64,000 nucleotides of DNA, from the NCBI GenBank assembly GCA_021805445.1, contig JAJZFH010000047.1:62001-126000 (forward strand), given 5' to 3'. Below the pieces are notes generated by a model, which was given only the letters and a program-made list of their open reading frames with translations, made no database searches and was not told where the DNA came from. This DNA comes from Pseudomonadota bacterium (lineage in GTDB: Bacteria > Pseudomonadota > Gammaproteobacteria > Burkholderiales > Ferrovaceae). This document shows positions 1 to 8,344 of this stretch, one piece after another (position 1 is the first letter of the stretch; the number at the start of each line of letters is the position of its first letter). A program made the position numbers and the translations under genes.

Positions 1-1
1 T

Positions 2-1339
2 CCCGCTCCCTTGGAAATGTTTGAAACCACGGTCCAGTTCAAGCCCCGCGACCAGTGGCGTCCAGGCATGACTCCAGAGAAGTTGGTGGCGGAACTTGAT
101 CGCACGGTTCGTATTCCCGGACTGTCCAATTTCTGGGTTCCACCCATTCGCAACCGCATCGACATGTTGGCCACAGGAATCAAGAGCCCCATCGGAGTGA
201 AGGTTTCAGGACCGGATCTGGCCACGGTGGAATCCGTCGCCATGGCTGTGGAAAAGGTGGCGCAGTCAATCCCGGGCGTGACCTCCGCCTTTGCCGAGCG
301 TCTGACCGGAGGGCGATACCTTACGGTGAATATCGATCGTGTGGCAGCAGCGCGTTATGGTCTCAACATCGATACCATTCAAGCCGCAGTGACCACTTTG
401 GTCGGTGGTGACGCCATCGGAGAAACTGTCGAGGGAACGGCACGTTTTCCTATCAATGTGCGTTATCCCCGTGCGGATCGGGATTCATTGCATGCTCTGC
501 GCCAATTGCCCCTGTTCACGCCCAGCGGGCAGTGGATCACCCTGGGAACGGTGGCCCAGGTAAACTACAGCCAGGGCCCCCCCATGCTGAAAAGTGAAAA
601 TGCGCGTCTGGCGAGTTGGGTTTATGTGGATGTGCGGGGACGAGATCTGGCTTCGGTGGTGGGAAACTTACGCCGAGCGGTGACGCGTGAGATCCCCCTG
701 CCTGCCGGAGTGAGCATGACTTACTCCGGTCAGTTCGAGTACATGGAACGCGCCAATGCACGACTGAAGATTGTGGTCCCGATCACCTTGCTGATCATTT
801 TTGTATTGCTCACCCTGATATTCGAGCGGTTGGACGAGGCGGCGCTGATCCTGCTGACATTGCCCTTTGCCTTGGCTGGAGGAATTTGGCTGCTCTATGG
901 ATTACATTACAACTTCTCCGTAGCCACGGGAGTGGGGTTCATTGCGTTGGCTGGAGTCTCCGCCGAATTTGGCGTAGTGATGCTGATCTACCTGCGCCAA
1001 GCACTGGATGCTCGCTTGAGCGGGGGCCAAACGCTCACCCGCGCATTGCTTCTGGAAGCGATTCGCGAAGGGGCCGTCTTGCGGGTCCGCCCCAAAGCCA
1101 TGACCGTAACTGTAATTCTGGCTGGTCTCATGCCTCTTTTGTGGGGACAGGGCACAGGATCCGAGATCATGAGTCGAATCGCCGCGCCCATGCTGGGCGG
1201 AATGGTGACGGCGCCACTACTGTCCATGTTTATCATTCCGGTGGGCTATTTATTACTGCGCCAACCCCGCAGATTCGGCAGGCACTGGCATTTCTTCAAC
1301 CGCAACACCTCCACTACTGAAAGGAACAGATCACCATGA
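2..1339 (+). CDS. cusA: CusA-type heavy-metal RND efflux pump, C-terminal part (5' end outside window)
   Basis: Inner-membrane proton-driven pump of the HME-RND family, which exports Cu(I)/Ag(I) with CusB and CusC. The reading frame is open from base 2 and reads [17 protein letters not shown], a conserved internal CusA segment, so the gene starts upstream of the window and the TTG at base 11 is not a start. The visible 445 residues hold the second periplasmic porter half ([11 protein letters not shown] and FSGQFE-like segments) and five membrane segments, including the [20 protein letters not shown] helix and the RVRPKAMT loop. It overlaps cusF by ATGA, so the two are translationally coupled. 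Family assignment is firm; Cu/Ag rather than Co/Zn/Cd rests on the following cusF and overall CusA-like wording. Confidence 0.93.
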   Translation, partial: PAPLEMFETTVQFKPRDQWRPGMTPEKLVAELDRTVRIPGLSNFWVPPIRNRIDMLATGIKSPIGVKVSGPDLATVESVAMAVEKVAQSIPGVTSAFAERLTGGRYLTVNIDRVAAARYGLNIDTIQAAVTTLVGGDAIGETVEGTARFPINVRYPRADRDSLHALRQLPLFTPSGQWITLGTVAQVNYSQGPPMLKSENARLASWVYVDVRGRDLASVVGNLRRAVTREIPLPAGVSMTYSGQFEYMERANARLKIVVPITLLIIFVLLTLIFERLDEAALILLTLPFALAGGIWLLYGLHYNFSVATGVGFIALAGVSAEFGVVMLIYLRQALDARLSGGQTLTRALLLEAIREGAVLRVRPKAMTVTVILAGLMPLLWGQGTGSEIMSRIAAPMLGGMVTAPLLSMFIIPVGYLLLRQPRRFGRHWHFFNRNTSTTERNRSP

Positions 1340-1704
1340 ATACGCTTCGCATCACGACAATGGCTCTGGCTTTGCTCTCTGCCACTGATTTGGCTTTGGC
1401 TGACGGTATGAACAGCATGAACATGAAAGACCTGTCGATGTCGGGCCAGAGGACTGACAAAATGACAGGAAAGGTTCACCATGCAACTGGGATTGTAAAA
1501 AAAATGGATGCATCTGCCGGTCAGGTAACAATTTCGCACGGCCCGATCAACAGCATTCCATGGCCTCCCATGACCATGACATTTGCCGTGAAGGACAAAC
1601 AGATGCTCCGTCAGGTAACCACCGGGGAAAAAATTGATTTCGACCTTGTACAGTCGGGTAAAGACCAATACACCGTGACCAAAATCAGTCCGGCCCATGA
1701 CTGA
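1336..1704 (+). CDS. cusF: CusF-like periplasmic copper/silver-binding protein
   Basis: Small periplasmic metallochaperone that hands Cu(I)/Ag(I) to the CusCBA pump. The 122-residue protein has an N-terminal signal peptide (hydrophobic [14 protein letters not shown], probable cleavage near residue 22) and a Met-rich linker ([13 protein letters not shown]). The C-terminal OB-fold domain carries the CusF metal site as His68, Trp76, Met79 and Met81 ([16 protein letters not shown]); this spacing matches the H-W-M-M ligand set known from E. coli CusF, including the tryptophan that gives a cation-pi contact to the metal. The start ATG overlaps the cusA stop. It is probably the last gene of a cus operon that begins outside the window. 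Confidence 0.93.
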   Translation: MNTLRITTMALALLSATDLALADGMNSMNMKDLSMSGQRTDKMTGKVHHATGIVKKMDASAGQVTISHGPINSIPWPPMTMTFAVKDKQMLRQVTTGEKIDFDLVQSGKDQYTVTKISPAHD

Positions 1705-1808
1705 TGAAATATATCAACGCTGGGTCGTTACATCAGATACTCAACCACTTTGAGCCGTTTGATTTACTCGCCACTACTTGAATTGTATAAAATTTTTATG
1801 AGTATGGA

Positions 1809-1846
1809 AAACGGGTCAGCAGAAAAACTGCTGACCCGTTTGTTTT
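1809..1846. terminator. Bidirectional rho-independent terminator between cusF and the tRNA genes
   Basis: A perfect 14-bp stem (1809-1822 pairs with 1828-1841) with a 5-base A loop. A T-rich tract (tttgtttt) follows on the + strand and TTTT on the - strand. It lies after cusF (+) and directly after the 3' end of tRNA-Asp (-), so it can end both convergent transcripts. Confidence 0.85.
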
Positions 1847-1848
1847 GC

Positions 1849-1925
1849 TGGCGGAGTGGACGGGACTCGAACCCGCGACCCCCGGCGTGACAGGCCGGTA
1901 TTCTAACCAACTGAACTACCACTCC
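1849..1925 (-). tRNA. tRNA-Asp (GUC)
   Basis: Read on the minus strand, a 77-base cloverleaf: acceptor GGAGTGG pairing with CCACTCC, D arm AGTTCAGTTGGTTAGAA, anticodon loop with GTC, T arm GGGTTCGAGTCCC, and encoded CCA. It closely resembles E. coli tRNA-Asp. It lies 30 bases after tRNA-Val and just before a terminator, so it is probably made as part of a hupB-tRNA-Val-tRNA-Asp transcript. Confidence 0.97.
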
Positions 1926-1955
1926 TTGACTTTTGACTGACGAATGACCCGGTTC

Positions 1956-2031
1956 TGGTGGGTGCTGAGGGGCTCGAACCCCCGACATTCGCCTTGTAAG
2001 GGCGACGCTCTACCAACTGAGCTAAGCACCC
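1956..2031 (-). tRNA. tRNA-Val (UAC)
   Basis: A 76-base minus-strand cloverleaf: acceptor GGGTGCT/AGCACCC, D arm TAGCTCAGTTGGTAGAGC, anticodon loop CTTACAA (anticodon TAC), T arm GGGGGTTCGAGCCCC, discriminator A and encoded CCA. The 5' end lies only 8 bases after the hupB stop codon, which leaves no room for a separate promoter. It is probably processed from the hupB transcript. Confidence 0.97.
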
Positions 2032-2039
2032 AAAGACCG

Positions 2040-2312
2040 CTAGTTTACACTATCCTTGAGCACTTTGCCAGCCCTGAATTTGGGAACTTTGGCGGCTTCG
2101 ATCTGGATGGTCTCCCCAGTGCTGGGGTTACGCCCAGTGCGTGCCGCCCGTTTCCCTACGTGGAACGTCCCAAACCCGACCAGAGAAACCTGCCCTCCTT
2201 TCTTGAGCGTCGACTGAATGGCGCTGATAGCCCCTTCCAGAGCCCGCCCCGCAGCCGCCTTGGAAATATCTGCTGCCTCAGCCATCTGTTCGATCAGTTC
2301 ACTTTTGTTCAC
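2040..2312 (-). CDS. hupB: DNA-binding protein HU
   Basis: Nucleoid protein that binds and bends DNA as a dimer. It has 90 residues, the usual HU length. Seen are [21 protein letters not shown], the [18 protein letters not shown] beta-arm with its intercalating proline, and the C-terminal [12 protein letters not shown]. The start is GTG with an aaggggt ribosome-binding site about 8 bases upstream. The gene lies directly downstream of lon, the usual proteobacterial position, but has its own strong promoter, and it runs on into two tRNA genes. IHF is excluded because the wording matches the homodimeric HU-beta type and ihfA is found elsewhere in the window. Confidence 0.96.
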   Translation of the reverse strand: MNKSELIEQMAEAADISKAAAGRALEGAISAIQSTLKKGGQVSLVGFGTFHVGKRAARTGRNPSTGETIQIEAAKVPKFRAGKVLKDSVN

Positions 2313-2390
2313 CTGGAATACCCCTTATTGTTAGTTAGGAACAACAACAGACCTCTTCACTCTCATCCTGCACGGGGGATGCTTCAGTTC

Positions 2391-2426
2391 AGGACGCATC
2401 GCCCTTTATAAGGGGCAATGCGTCCT
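2391..2426. repeat. Imperfect palindrome centred on the hupB -10 box
   Basis: Arms 2391-2407 and 2410-2426 (aggacgcat at one end, atgcgtcct at the other, with GCCC/GGGC inside) are nearly perfect reverse complements around the hupB -10 hexamer. There is no T run, so this is not a typical lon terminator. Operator function is inferred from its position only. Confidence 0.7.
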
Positions 2427-2433
2427 CTGTCAA
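2405..2433 (-). promoter_or_regulatory. sigma-70 promoter of hupB
   Basis: On the minus strand TTGACA (2428-2433, perfect -35) and TATAAA (2405-2410, -10) are separated by exactly 17 bases, with the hupB start about 95 bases downstream. A long imperfect palindrome (2391-2426) is centred on the -10 box; see findings. Confidence 0.8.
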
Positions 2434-2459
2434 CCATTTTTCAGTGAGTTGTTACAAAT

Positions 2460-4898
2460 TCAATGCGTGATGCCTACAGGGGGGACTACTGCTTCCCCAT
2501 GGGGCTTCAAGGGAGTCGCCGCCGCAGGAATGGGAGGAAGAGGTTCCCCTGTGCCCGCCTCCGGTAAAGGCACCGGTGCGCGTTCCAATGCCAGGGCCAG
2601 AACCTGATCGATCCAACGTACCGGATGTAATTCCAGGCGCCCCTTGATGTTGTCCGGGATTTCCACCAGATCCTTGCAGTTTTCCTGAGGAATCAAAACG
2701 GTCCGAATCCCCCCCCGATGCGCAGCCAGTAATTTTTCCTTGAGACCACCGATGGCCAACACTTCACCGCGCAATGTGATCTCACCGGTCATGGCCACGT
2801 CGGCCCGCACCGGTATGCCTGTGAGTACGGAAACCATGGCGGTGGTAATGGCCGTCCCCGCACTCGGTCCATCCTTGGGGGTCGCTCCCTCGGGTAAGTG
2901 GATATGAATATCGGATTTTTCATAGAAATCGGGAGGAATGCCCAGGCGTGTGGCACGACTGCGCACCACGCTGAGCGCAGCCTGGATGGATTCCTGCATG
3001 ACCTCCCCCAGTTTCCCGGTGGTGGTCATTTTTCCTTTTCCACTCACCCGAGCCGCCTCGATGGTCAATAATTCCCCCCCTACTTCGGTCCATGCCAAAC
3101 CCGTCACCTGTCCCACCTGATTGGTTTTTTCCGCCACGCCAAAGGTATAGGGACGAACGCCCAGATATTTTTCCAGATTGCGTGAAGTCACCGCCACCTT
3201 TCCGGTTTTCTTTGACAGAAGCAGGTACTTGACCACTTTCCGGCAGATCTTCGCGATTTCGCGATCGAGCGCACGCACGCCCGCCTCCCGTGTGTAGTAT
3301 TGGACGATATAGCGCAGGGCACCCTCTGCCACCGAAATTTCATCTTCCTTCAATCCATTGGCCTTCAACTGTTTAGGCAGGAGATATTGACGCGCAATAT
3401 TGATCTTTTCATCCTCCGTATACCCCGACAGTCGAATCACCTCCATACGATCCAGCAAAGGAGATGGAATGTTCAGAGTATTGGCCGTCGCGACGAACAT
3501 CACATCGGACAGGTCATACTCCACCTCCACATAGTGATCGGTAAAGGTATGATTCTGTTCAGGATCCAGAACCTCGAGCAAAGCCGAGGAAGGATCTCCC
3601 CGGTAATCCTGCCCCATCTTGTCCACTTCATCCAGAAGAAACAAAGGATTGCGCACTGCCACCTTGGTCAGACTCTGCAGGATTTTTCCGGGCATGGCTC
3701 CGATATAGGTCCGACGATGTCCGCGGATCTCCGCTTCATCCCGCACCCCTCCCAACGCCATGCGTACAAATTTTCGATTGGTGGCGCGTGCGATGGATTT
3801 TCCCAAAGAAGTTTTTCCGACTCCCGGAGGCCCCACCAAACACAGGATGGGTGCCTTGACCTTATCCACCCGTGCCTGGACGGCCAGATATTCGACGATC
3901 CGTTCCTTGACTTTATCCAACCCGAAATGATCCTGGTCCAATACCTTTTCGCAGTTTTCCAAGTCAGAACTGACCCGGGTTTTCTTTTTCCAGGGCAGAC
4001 CCACCAAGGTGTCGATGTAGTTACGCACCACCGTGGCCTCTGCCGACATGGGCGACATCAAACGCAATTTCTTGAGTTCCGATTCGGCCTTGGACTGAGC
4101 TTCCTTGGACATGTGTGCCGTACGGATCTTTTTTTCCAGGTCCTCGATATCCGCACCATCCTCGTTGTCTCCCAACTCCTTCTGGATGGCCTTGACCTGT
4201 TCGTTGAGGTAGTATTCACGCTGGCTTTTTTCCATCTGGCGTTTGACGCGCCCCCGGATGCGCTTTTCCACCTGCAGGATGTCGATTTCACTTTCCAACA
4301 GTGAAAGCAATTGTTCGATACGCTTACGGACATCGAACAGGGCCAGGATATCCTGTTTTTGTTCCAGTTTCAGGGGAACATGGGTAGCAACCGTATCTGC
4401 CAGTCGTCCCGCCTCTTCGATACTGGAAAAAGAACTCAATACCTCCTGAGGAATCTTCTTGTTCAGTTTGACGAATTGCTCAAACTGTCCCAGCAAGGTA
4501 CGACGCAAGGCTTCCAGTTCCGGATGCTCACCGGAGGATTCCTGGATGGGAGTCGCCACTCCAAGAAAATGGGATTGATTGGGTTCAGTGACCTCACTCA
4601 CCGTCACCCGCTGGACCCCCTCCACCAGAACCTTGACCGTACCATCCGGCAGTTTCAGCAATTGCAGGATCGTGGCAATGCTCCCCACGTCATATAACTC
4701 GTCCACCCCCGGATCATCATTGGAGGCAGATTTCTGTGCCACCAGCAGGATGTTCTTGCCCGCTTCCATGGCCAGTTCCAAAGCGCGAATGGATTTGAGG
4801 CGGCCCACAAAGAGAGGAATGACCATATGGGGAAAAACAACCACATCCCGCAGGGGGAGCAGAGGTAATTGCACGGATTCCTGAGTGACTGTACTCAT
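2460..4898 (-). CDS. lon: ATP-dependent Lon protease
   Basis: Cytoplasmic AAA+ serine protease that degrades misfolded and short-lived regulatory proteins. It has 812 residues (E. coli 784), with the extra length mostly in a Pro/Ala-rich C-terminal tail. Order: N-terminal substrate-binding LON domain (about 10-205), coiled-coil section (205-290), AAA+ domain with Walker A GPPGVGKT at 356-363 and Walker B FLLDEVDK, then the protease domain with the catalytic serine in PKDGPSAG (about residue 680) and the catalytic lysine in [14 protein letters not shown]. It follows clpX, clpP and tig on the same strand but has its own sigma-32-type promoter. The ATG has a GAGG 8 bases upstream. Confidence 0.98.
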   Translation of the reverse strand: MSTVTQESVQLPLLPLRDVVVFPHMVIPLFVGRLKSIRALELAMEAGKNILLVAQKSASNDDPGVDELYDVGSIATILQLLKLPDGTVKVLVEGVQRVTVSEVTEPNQSHFLGVATPIQESSGEHPELEALRRTLLGQFEQFVKLNKKIPQEVLSSFSSIEEAGRLADTVATHVPLKLEQKQDILALFDVRKRIEQLLSLLESEIDILQVEKRIRGRVKRQMEKSQREYYLNEQVKAIQKELGDNEDGADIEDLEKKIRTAHMSKEAQSKAESELKKLRLMSPMSAEATVVRNYIDTLVGLPWKKKTRVSSDLENCEKVLDQDHFGLDKVKERIVEYLAVQARVDKVKAPILCLVGPPGVGKTSLGKSIARATNRKFVRMALGGVRDEAEIRGHRRTYIGAMPGKILQSLTKVAVRNPLFLLDEVDKMGQDYRGDPSSALLEVLDPEQNHTFTDHYVEVEYDLSDVMFVATANTLNIPSPLLDRMEVIRLSGYTEDEKINIARQYLLPKQLKANGLKEDEISVAEGALRYIVQYYTREAGVRALDREIAKICRKVVKYLLLSKKTGKVAVTSRNLEKYLGVRPYTFGVAEKTNQVGQVTGLAWTEVGGELLTIEAARVSGKGKMTTTGKLGEVMQESIQAALSVVRSRATRLGIPPDFYEKSDIHIHLPEGATPKDGPSAGTAITTAMVSVLTGIPVRADVAMTGEITLRGEVLAIGGLKEKLLAAHRGGIRTVLIPQENCKDLVEIPDNIKGRLELHPVRWIDQVLALALERAPVPLPEAGTGEPLPPIPAAATPLKPHGEAVVPPVGITH

Positions 4899-4905
4899 AA
4901 GAGAT

Positions 4906-4955
4906 AACCTCTGAAAGTTGAACCTAACAACAGATGGGGGGAATCCTCAGAGGTT
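4906..4955. repeat. Inverted repeat flanking the lon promoter
   Basis: A perfect 9-bp inverted repeat, aacctctga (4906-4914) and tcagaggtt (4947-4955), separated by 32 bases. One arm lies in the spacer and edge of the -35 element and the other in the leader just before the lon ribosome-binding site. It could be a pair of operator half-sites or chance. Confidence 0.55.
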
Positions 4956-4960
4956 TCAAG
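4932..4960 (-). promoter_or_regulatory. Heat-shock (sigma-32) type promoter of lon
   Basis: On the minus strand CTTGAAA (4954-4960) is followed after 14 bases by CCCCATCT (4932-4939). This matches the sigma-32 pattern CTTGAAA-N11..16-CCCCATnT almost exactly, and the lon start lies 34 bases downstream. Lon is a classical heat-shock gene, so position and function agree. Confidence 0.85.
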
Positions 4961-4969
4961 AGGGACAGC

Positions 4970-6226
4970 CTAAACCCCCACGACCTTTTGTGTATCGGCA
5001 TAGATCAGCAAGGGAGCGCCATCCGACAGGATGCAATTTTCATCCACCACCACCTTGCTGACATTCTGACGGGTAGGCAATTCAAACATGGTATCCAGGA
5101 GCGCGTGTTCAATGATGGAGCGCAGGCCGCGAGCCCCAGTCTTGCGTTGCAAGGCCTTGCGTGCAATGGCCTGAAGTGCGCTGGGACGAAATTCCAGTTC
5201 CACGTTCTCCATGGAAAACAATTTCTGAAACTGGCGGGTCAGTGCATTCTTGGGTTCCGTCAAAATCTGGATCAAAGCCTCCTCATCCAGTTCCTCCAGG
5301 GTGGCCAGCACCGGCAAGCGTCCCACGAATTCCGGAATCAGGCCGAACTTGATCAGATCTTCCGGTTCCACTTCTGACAATGCCTGGGTCAACCCTCGAT
5401 CGTCCTTTCCCATCACCTCTGCACCAAAACCGATGCCCGACCGATCCGAACGATTTCGAACGACTTTGTCGAGCCCGCCGAAGGCTCCGCCACAGATAAA
5501 CAGAATATTGGTGGTATCCACCTGCACAAATTCCTGATTGGGGTGCTTGCGCCCACCCTGAGGGGGCACGGAAGCCGTAGTCCCCTCGATCAGTTTTAGC
5601 AGGGCCTGTTGCACCCCTTCACCGGAAACATCACGGGTGATGGAGGGATTATCGGACTTGCGTGAAATCTTGTCGATTTCATCGATATACACGATTCCTC
5701 TTTGCGCCTTGTCCACATCGTAGTCGCATTTCTGCAACAACTTCTGGATGATGTTTTCCACATCCTCACCCACATAGCCCGCTTCGGTCAGGGTAGTGGC
5801 ATCAGCGATCACGAAAGGAACATTGAGCAAACGCGCCAGAGTCTGGGCCAGCAAGGTTTTTCCTGAACCCGTCGGGCCGATCAGAAGAATGTTGCTCTTG
5901 GACAACTCGATTTCTTTGTCCTTTCCATGATGGCGCAAGCGTTTGTAGTGGTTGTACACCGCCACCGCCAGGATTTTCTTGGCCCGTTGCTGATGAATCA
6001 CGTACTGGTCCAGTATATCGGCGATTTCCTGAGGGGTAGGCAAATCCGCCTTCACCTGACGCGCATCGGCATCCTGAACTTCCTCACGAATGATGTCATT
6101 GCATAATTCGATGCATTCATCACAAATGAATACCGAAGGACCTGCAATCAACTTGCGCACTTCATGCTGGCTCTTGCCGCAGAAGGAACAATAAAGTAAT
6201 TTTTCGCCGCCGTTTTTATCGCTCAT
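4970..6226 (-). CDS. clpX: ClpX, ATPase subunit of ClpXP protease
   Basis: Unfoldase that feeds tagged substrates to ClpP. At 418 residues it is full length. The N-terminal zinc-binding domain has four cysteines (CSFC...CDEC, residues about 13-40). The AAA+ domain has Walker A GPTGSGKT, Walker [10 protein letters not shown], an RKSDN segment, the pore-loop GYVGED and the ClpP-docking IGF-type loop (SGIGFGAEV). It lies 37 bases after clpP on the same strand, the usual clpP-clpX pair. No separate promoter was recognised, so co-transcription with clpP is likely. Confidence 0.98.
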   Translation of the reverse strand: MSDKNGGEKLLYCSFCGKSQHEVRKLIAGPSVFICDECIELCNDIIREEVQDADARQVKADLPTPQEIADILDQYVIHQQRAKKILAVAVYNHYKRLRHHGKDKEIELSKSNILLIGPTGSGKTLLAQTLARLLNVPFVIADATTLTEAGYVGEDVENIIQKLLQKCDYDVDKAQRGIVYIDEIDKISRKSDNPSITRDVSGEGVQQALLKLIEGTTASVPPQGGRKHPNQEFVQVDTTNILFICGGAFGGLDKVVRNRSDRSGIGFGAEVMGKDDRGLTQALSEVEPEDLIKFGLIPEFVGRLPVLATLEELDEEALIQILTEPKNALTRQFQKLFSMENVELEFRPSALQAIARKALQRKTGARGLRSIIEHALLDTMFELPTRQNVSKVVVDENCILSDGAPLLIYADTQKVVGV

Positions 6227-6263
6227 TTCCCTTTACCCGCTCTCCGAATCCCTATCAACTCGT

Positions 6264-6878
6264 TCAAGAACTCGCCATTTCCCCACGTCGACTCAATACC
6301 CGATCCACCAAACCATAGTCAAGTGCTTCCTGCGCATTCATGAAGTTATCACGATCCGTATCCTTTTCCAAGTCCGCTACCTGTTTGCCGGTATGATGCG
6401 CCAATATCTCATTCAAGCGATGACGGAGGTACAGGATTTCCTTGGCCTGGATCTCGATGTCGGAAGCCTGTCCCTGCGCTCCGCCGGAAGGTTGATGGAT
6501 CATGACCCGGGAATTGGGCAACGCATAACGTTTGCCCGGGGCTCCGGCGGCCAGAAGAAAAGCGCCCATGCTGGCCGCAATGCCCATACATGTGGTGCTG
6601 ACACTGGACTTGATGAACTGCATCGTGTCATAAATGGCCAACCCGGCAGAAACCGACCCTCCGGGCGAATTGATATACAGGTGAATATCCTTGTCCGGAT
6701 TTTCAGACTCCAAAAACAACAACTGAGCCACGACGATGTTGGCCACGCCATCATTCACCGGACCCACCAAAAAAATCACCCGTTCCTTCATGAGGCGGGA
6801 AAAGATGTCGAAGGCCCGTTCGCCGCGTCCACTTTGTTCTACTACGGTGGGGACCAACCCCAGCCCTTGAATATCCAT
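6264..6878 (-). CDS. clpP: ClpP, proteolytic subunit
   Basis: Self-compartmentalised serine peptidase forming 14-mers capped by ClpX. The catalytic triad is visible: Ser in [14 protein letters not shown], His in [10 protein letters not shown], Asp in [10 protein letters not shown]. The chosen ATG gives a 204-residue protein starting [15 protein letters not shown]. The in-frame ATG 12 bases upstream (6890) has no ribosome-binding site, whereas GGGGGA sits 4 bases before the chosen start. The gene lies between tig and clpX, the classical tig-clpP-clpX order. Confidence 0.97.
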   Translation of the reverse strand: MDIQGLGLVPTVVEQSGRGERAFDIFSRLMKERVIFLVGPVNDGVANIVVAQLLFLESENPDKDIHLYINSPGGSVSAGLAIYDTMQFIKSSVSTTCMGIAASMGAFLLAAGAPGKRYALPNSRVMIHQPSGGAQGQASDIEIQAKEILYLRHRLNEILAHHTGKQVADLEKDTDRDNFMNAQEALDYGLVDRVLSRRGEMASS

Positions 6879-6958
6879 GTATTCCCCCATGTTGATTGGT
6901 TATGACGGGTTTCCACCCCGGATTCGGAGGTTGGACCGCCCGGGACTTAAAAAATTCC

Positions 6959-8263
6959 TCAACCCGCTTGAACTGTTCTCGTCATGTCTTCAAAAGAAGA
7001 CACCACATCCTTGACCGAGACCTGATCGCACACCCAACGCACCACCGCTTCCTCCAGTGCCAGATTTTCCACTTGCTGGCGTTGGGCCGGGTTCTGGGTA
7101 TACCATTGCACCACTTCCTCGGGGCGCTCATAGGCCGACGCCATTTCCTCGATGAGTTCCTGAACCTGTTGCGCACCGGCAGAAATCTCAGCCCGTCCGA
7201 CCAATTCAGCCACGATCAAACCCAACGTCACACGCCGCCGGGCGGAAGCCTCAAACAGGCTATCGGGCATGTCAGGCAGTTGTCTTTCGGGTGTCTGGTC
7301 CTGCATTTCTTCCCGGGTATTCTGACGCATGCGCTGAATTTCGTTATACACCAATACCTGCGGAACAGGAATGGGTGCGACCTGGAGCAGAATTTCCATG
7401 ACCTGTTCCTTGACCAGCGTACGAATCTTCTGACGAACTTCTCGTTCCAGATTCAAACGCAATTCCTGACGCAACTCTGCCACGCCCCCTTCCGTAACCC
7501 CAACGGAACGCAAGAAAGCATCATCCAGTTCAGGGAGGACAGGCGCAGCCACTTCACGCACCCGCGTATGAAAGGACACTGTTTTACCTGCCAGTTCAAC
7601 TGCTGAATAATCGGCGGGAAATTCCAGAGGAAAGGTTTTCTCTTCCCCTGCACTCATCCCCAGCAAGGCCTGCTCAAAGTCGGCCAGAAAACGTCCATTA
7701 CCCAGAACCAGTGATACGTCTTGCCCCTTGCCCCCAGCGAATTCCACCCCCTCCAGAGTCCCGGTAAAATCGATCCGAACCCGATCCTCGTTCTGAGCGG
7801 CCCGTTCCACGGCCTCATACCGAACCCGCTGGCGCCGCAGGACATCGAGGGTACGCTCGATGTCCTCTTCGCTCACCGTGACGACCGGTTTCTCAATGGT
7901 GTATCCAGTCCACTCCCCCACCACGACTTCGGGGTAGACCTCAAAAATGGCTGAAAATTCGAAGGTATCGGCCTGTTCCGTTGGCATCGCCTCAAATCTG
8001 GCGGGACCGGCCACCCTCAATTCCTGAGAACGGACCGCCTCGCCAAAGTGGCCCTGCGCCATCTCGTTCAGTACTTCATCCTGAACCTGTGCGCCATACT
8101 GCTGGACCACCAGACGATAAGGCACTTTACCGGGACGAAACCCTTGCATACGCACCGTCCGTGCCAATTTTTTGAGACGTTGTTCTGCCAATGTACGTAC
8201 AGTAGCCAAGGGTAATGCCAATTGCAGACGACGTTCGAGGGGATGTGTGTGCGGGGTGTCCAT
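6959..8263 (-). CDS. tig: Trigger factor (ribosome-associated chaperone and prolyl isomerase)
   Basis: Chaperone docked at the ribosomal exit tunnel (L23). It has 434 residues (E. coli 432). Order: N-terminal ribosome-binding domain with the signature GFRPGKVP (about residues 41-48), central FKBP-like isomerase domain (about 150-245, EDRVRIDFTGTLEGVEFAGG), and long helical C-terminal arms. The N-terminus (MDTPHTHPLERRLQ) is divergent from E. coli but of the normal length before GFRPGKVP. It leads the tig-clpP-clpX group from its own promoter, which is seen just upstream. Confidence 0.97.
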   Translation of the reverse strand: MDTPHTHPLERRLQLALPLATVRTLAEQRLKKLARTVRMQGFRPGKVPYRLVVQQYGAQVQDEVLNEMAQGHFGEAVRSQELRVAGPARFEAMPTEQADTFEFSAIFEVYPEVVVGEWTGYTIEKPVVTVSEEDIERTLDVLRRQRVRYEAVERAAQNEDRVRIDFTGTLEGVEFAGGKGQDVSLVLGNGRFLADFEQALLGMSAGEEKTFPLEFPADYSAVELAGKTVSFHTRVREVAAPVLPELDDAFLRSVGVTEGGVAELRQELRLNLEREVRQKIRTLVKEQVMEILLQVAPIPVPQVLVYNEIQRMRQNTREEMQDQTPERQLPDMPDSLFEASARRRVTLGLIVAELVGRAEISAGAQQVQELIEEMASAYERPEEVVQWYTQNPAQRQQVENLALEEAVVRWVCDQVSVKDVVSSFEDMTRTVQAG

Positions 8264-8299
8264 GGTTACCTTGCCTTAGAATATTGACCTGAACCGATC

Positions 8300-8328
8300 A
8301 TTATACGAAAACCTTTCCCCCTTGACCA
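8300..8328 (-). promoter_or_regulatory. sigma-70 promoter of tig
   Basis: On the minus strand a perfect TATAAT (8300-8305) lies 17 bases from TGGTCA (8323-8328, four of six matches to TTGACA), 37 bases before the tig start. This separates tig-clpP-clpX from the ggt gene upstream. Confidence 0.75.
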
Positions 8329-8344
8329 CTCCCTATCCTCGTTC

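Noticed and set aside
1764-1988. 74-residue minus-strand open frame over the tRNA-Asp and tRNA-Val region
   Set aside because: Its translation is read straight through the tRNA-Asp cloverleaf (VVVQLVRIPACHAGGRGFES), a well-known false gene product.
3300-4304. 334-residue + strand open frame within lon
   Set aside because: Shadow of lon in another frame; rich in His, Gln and Phe with no family pattern.
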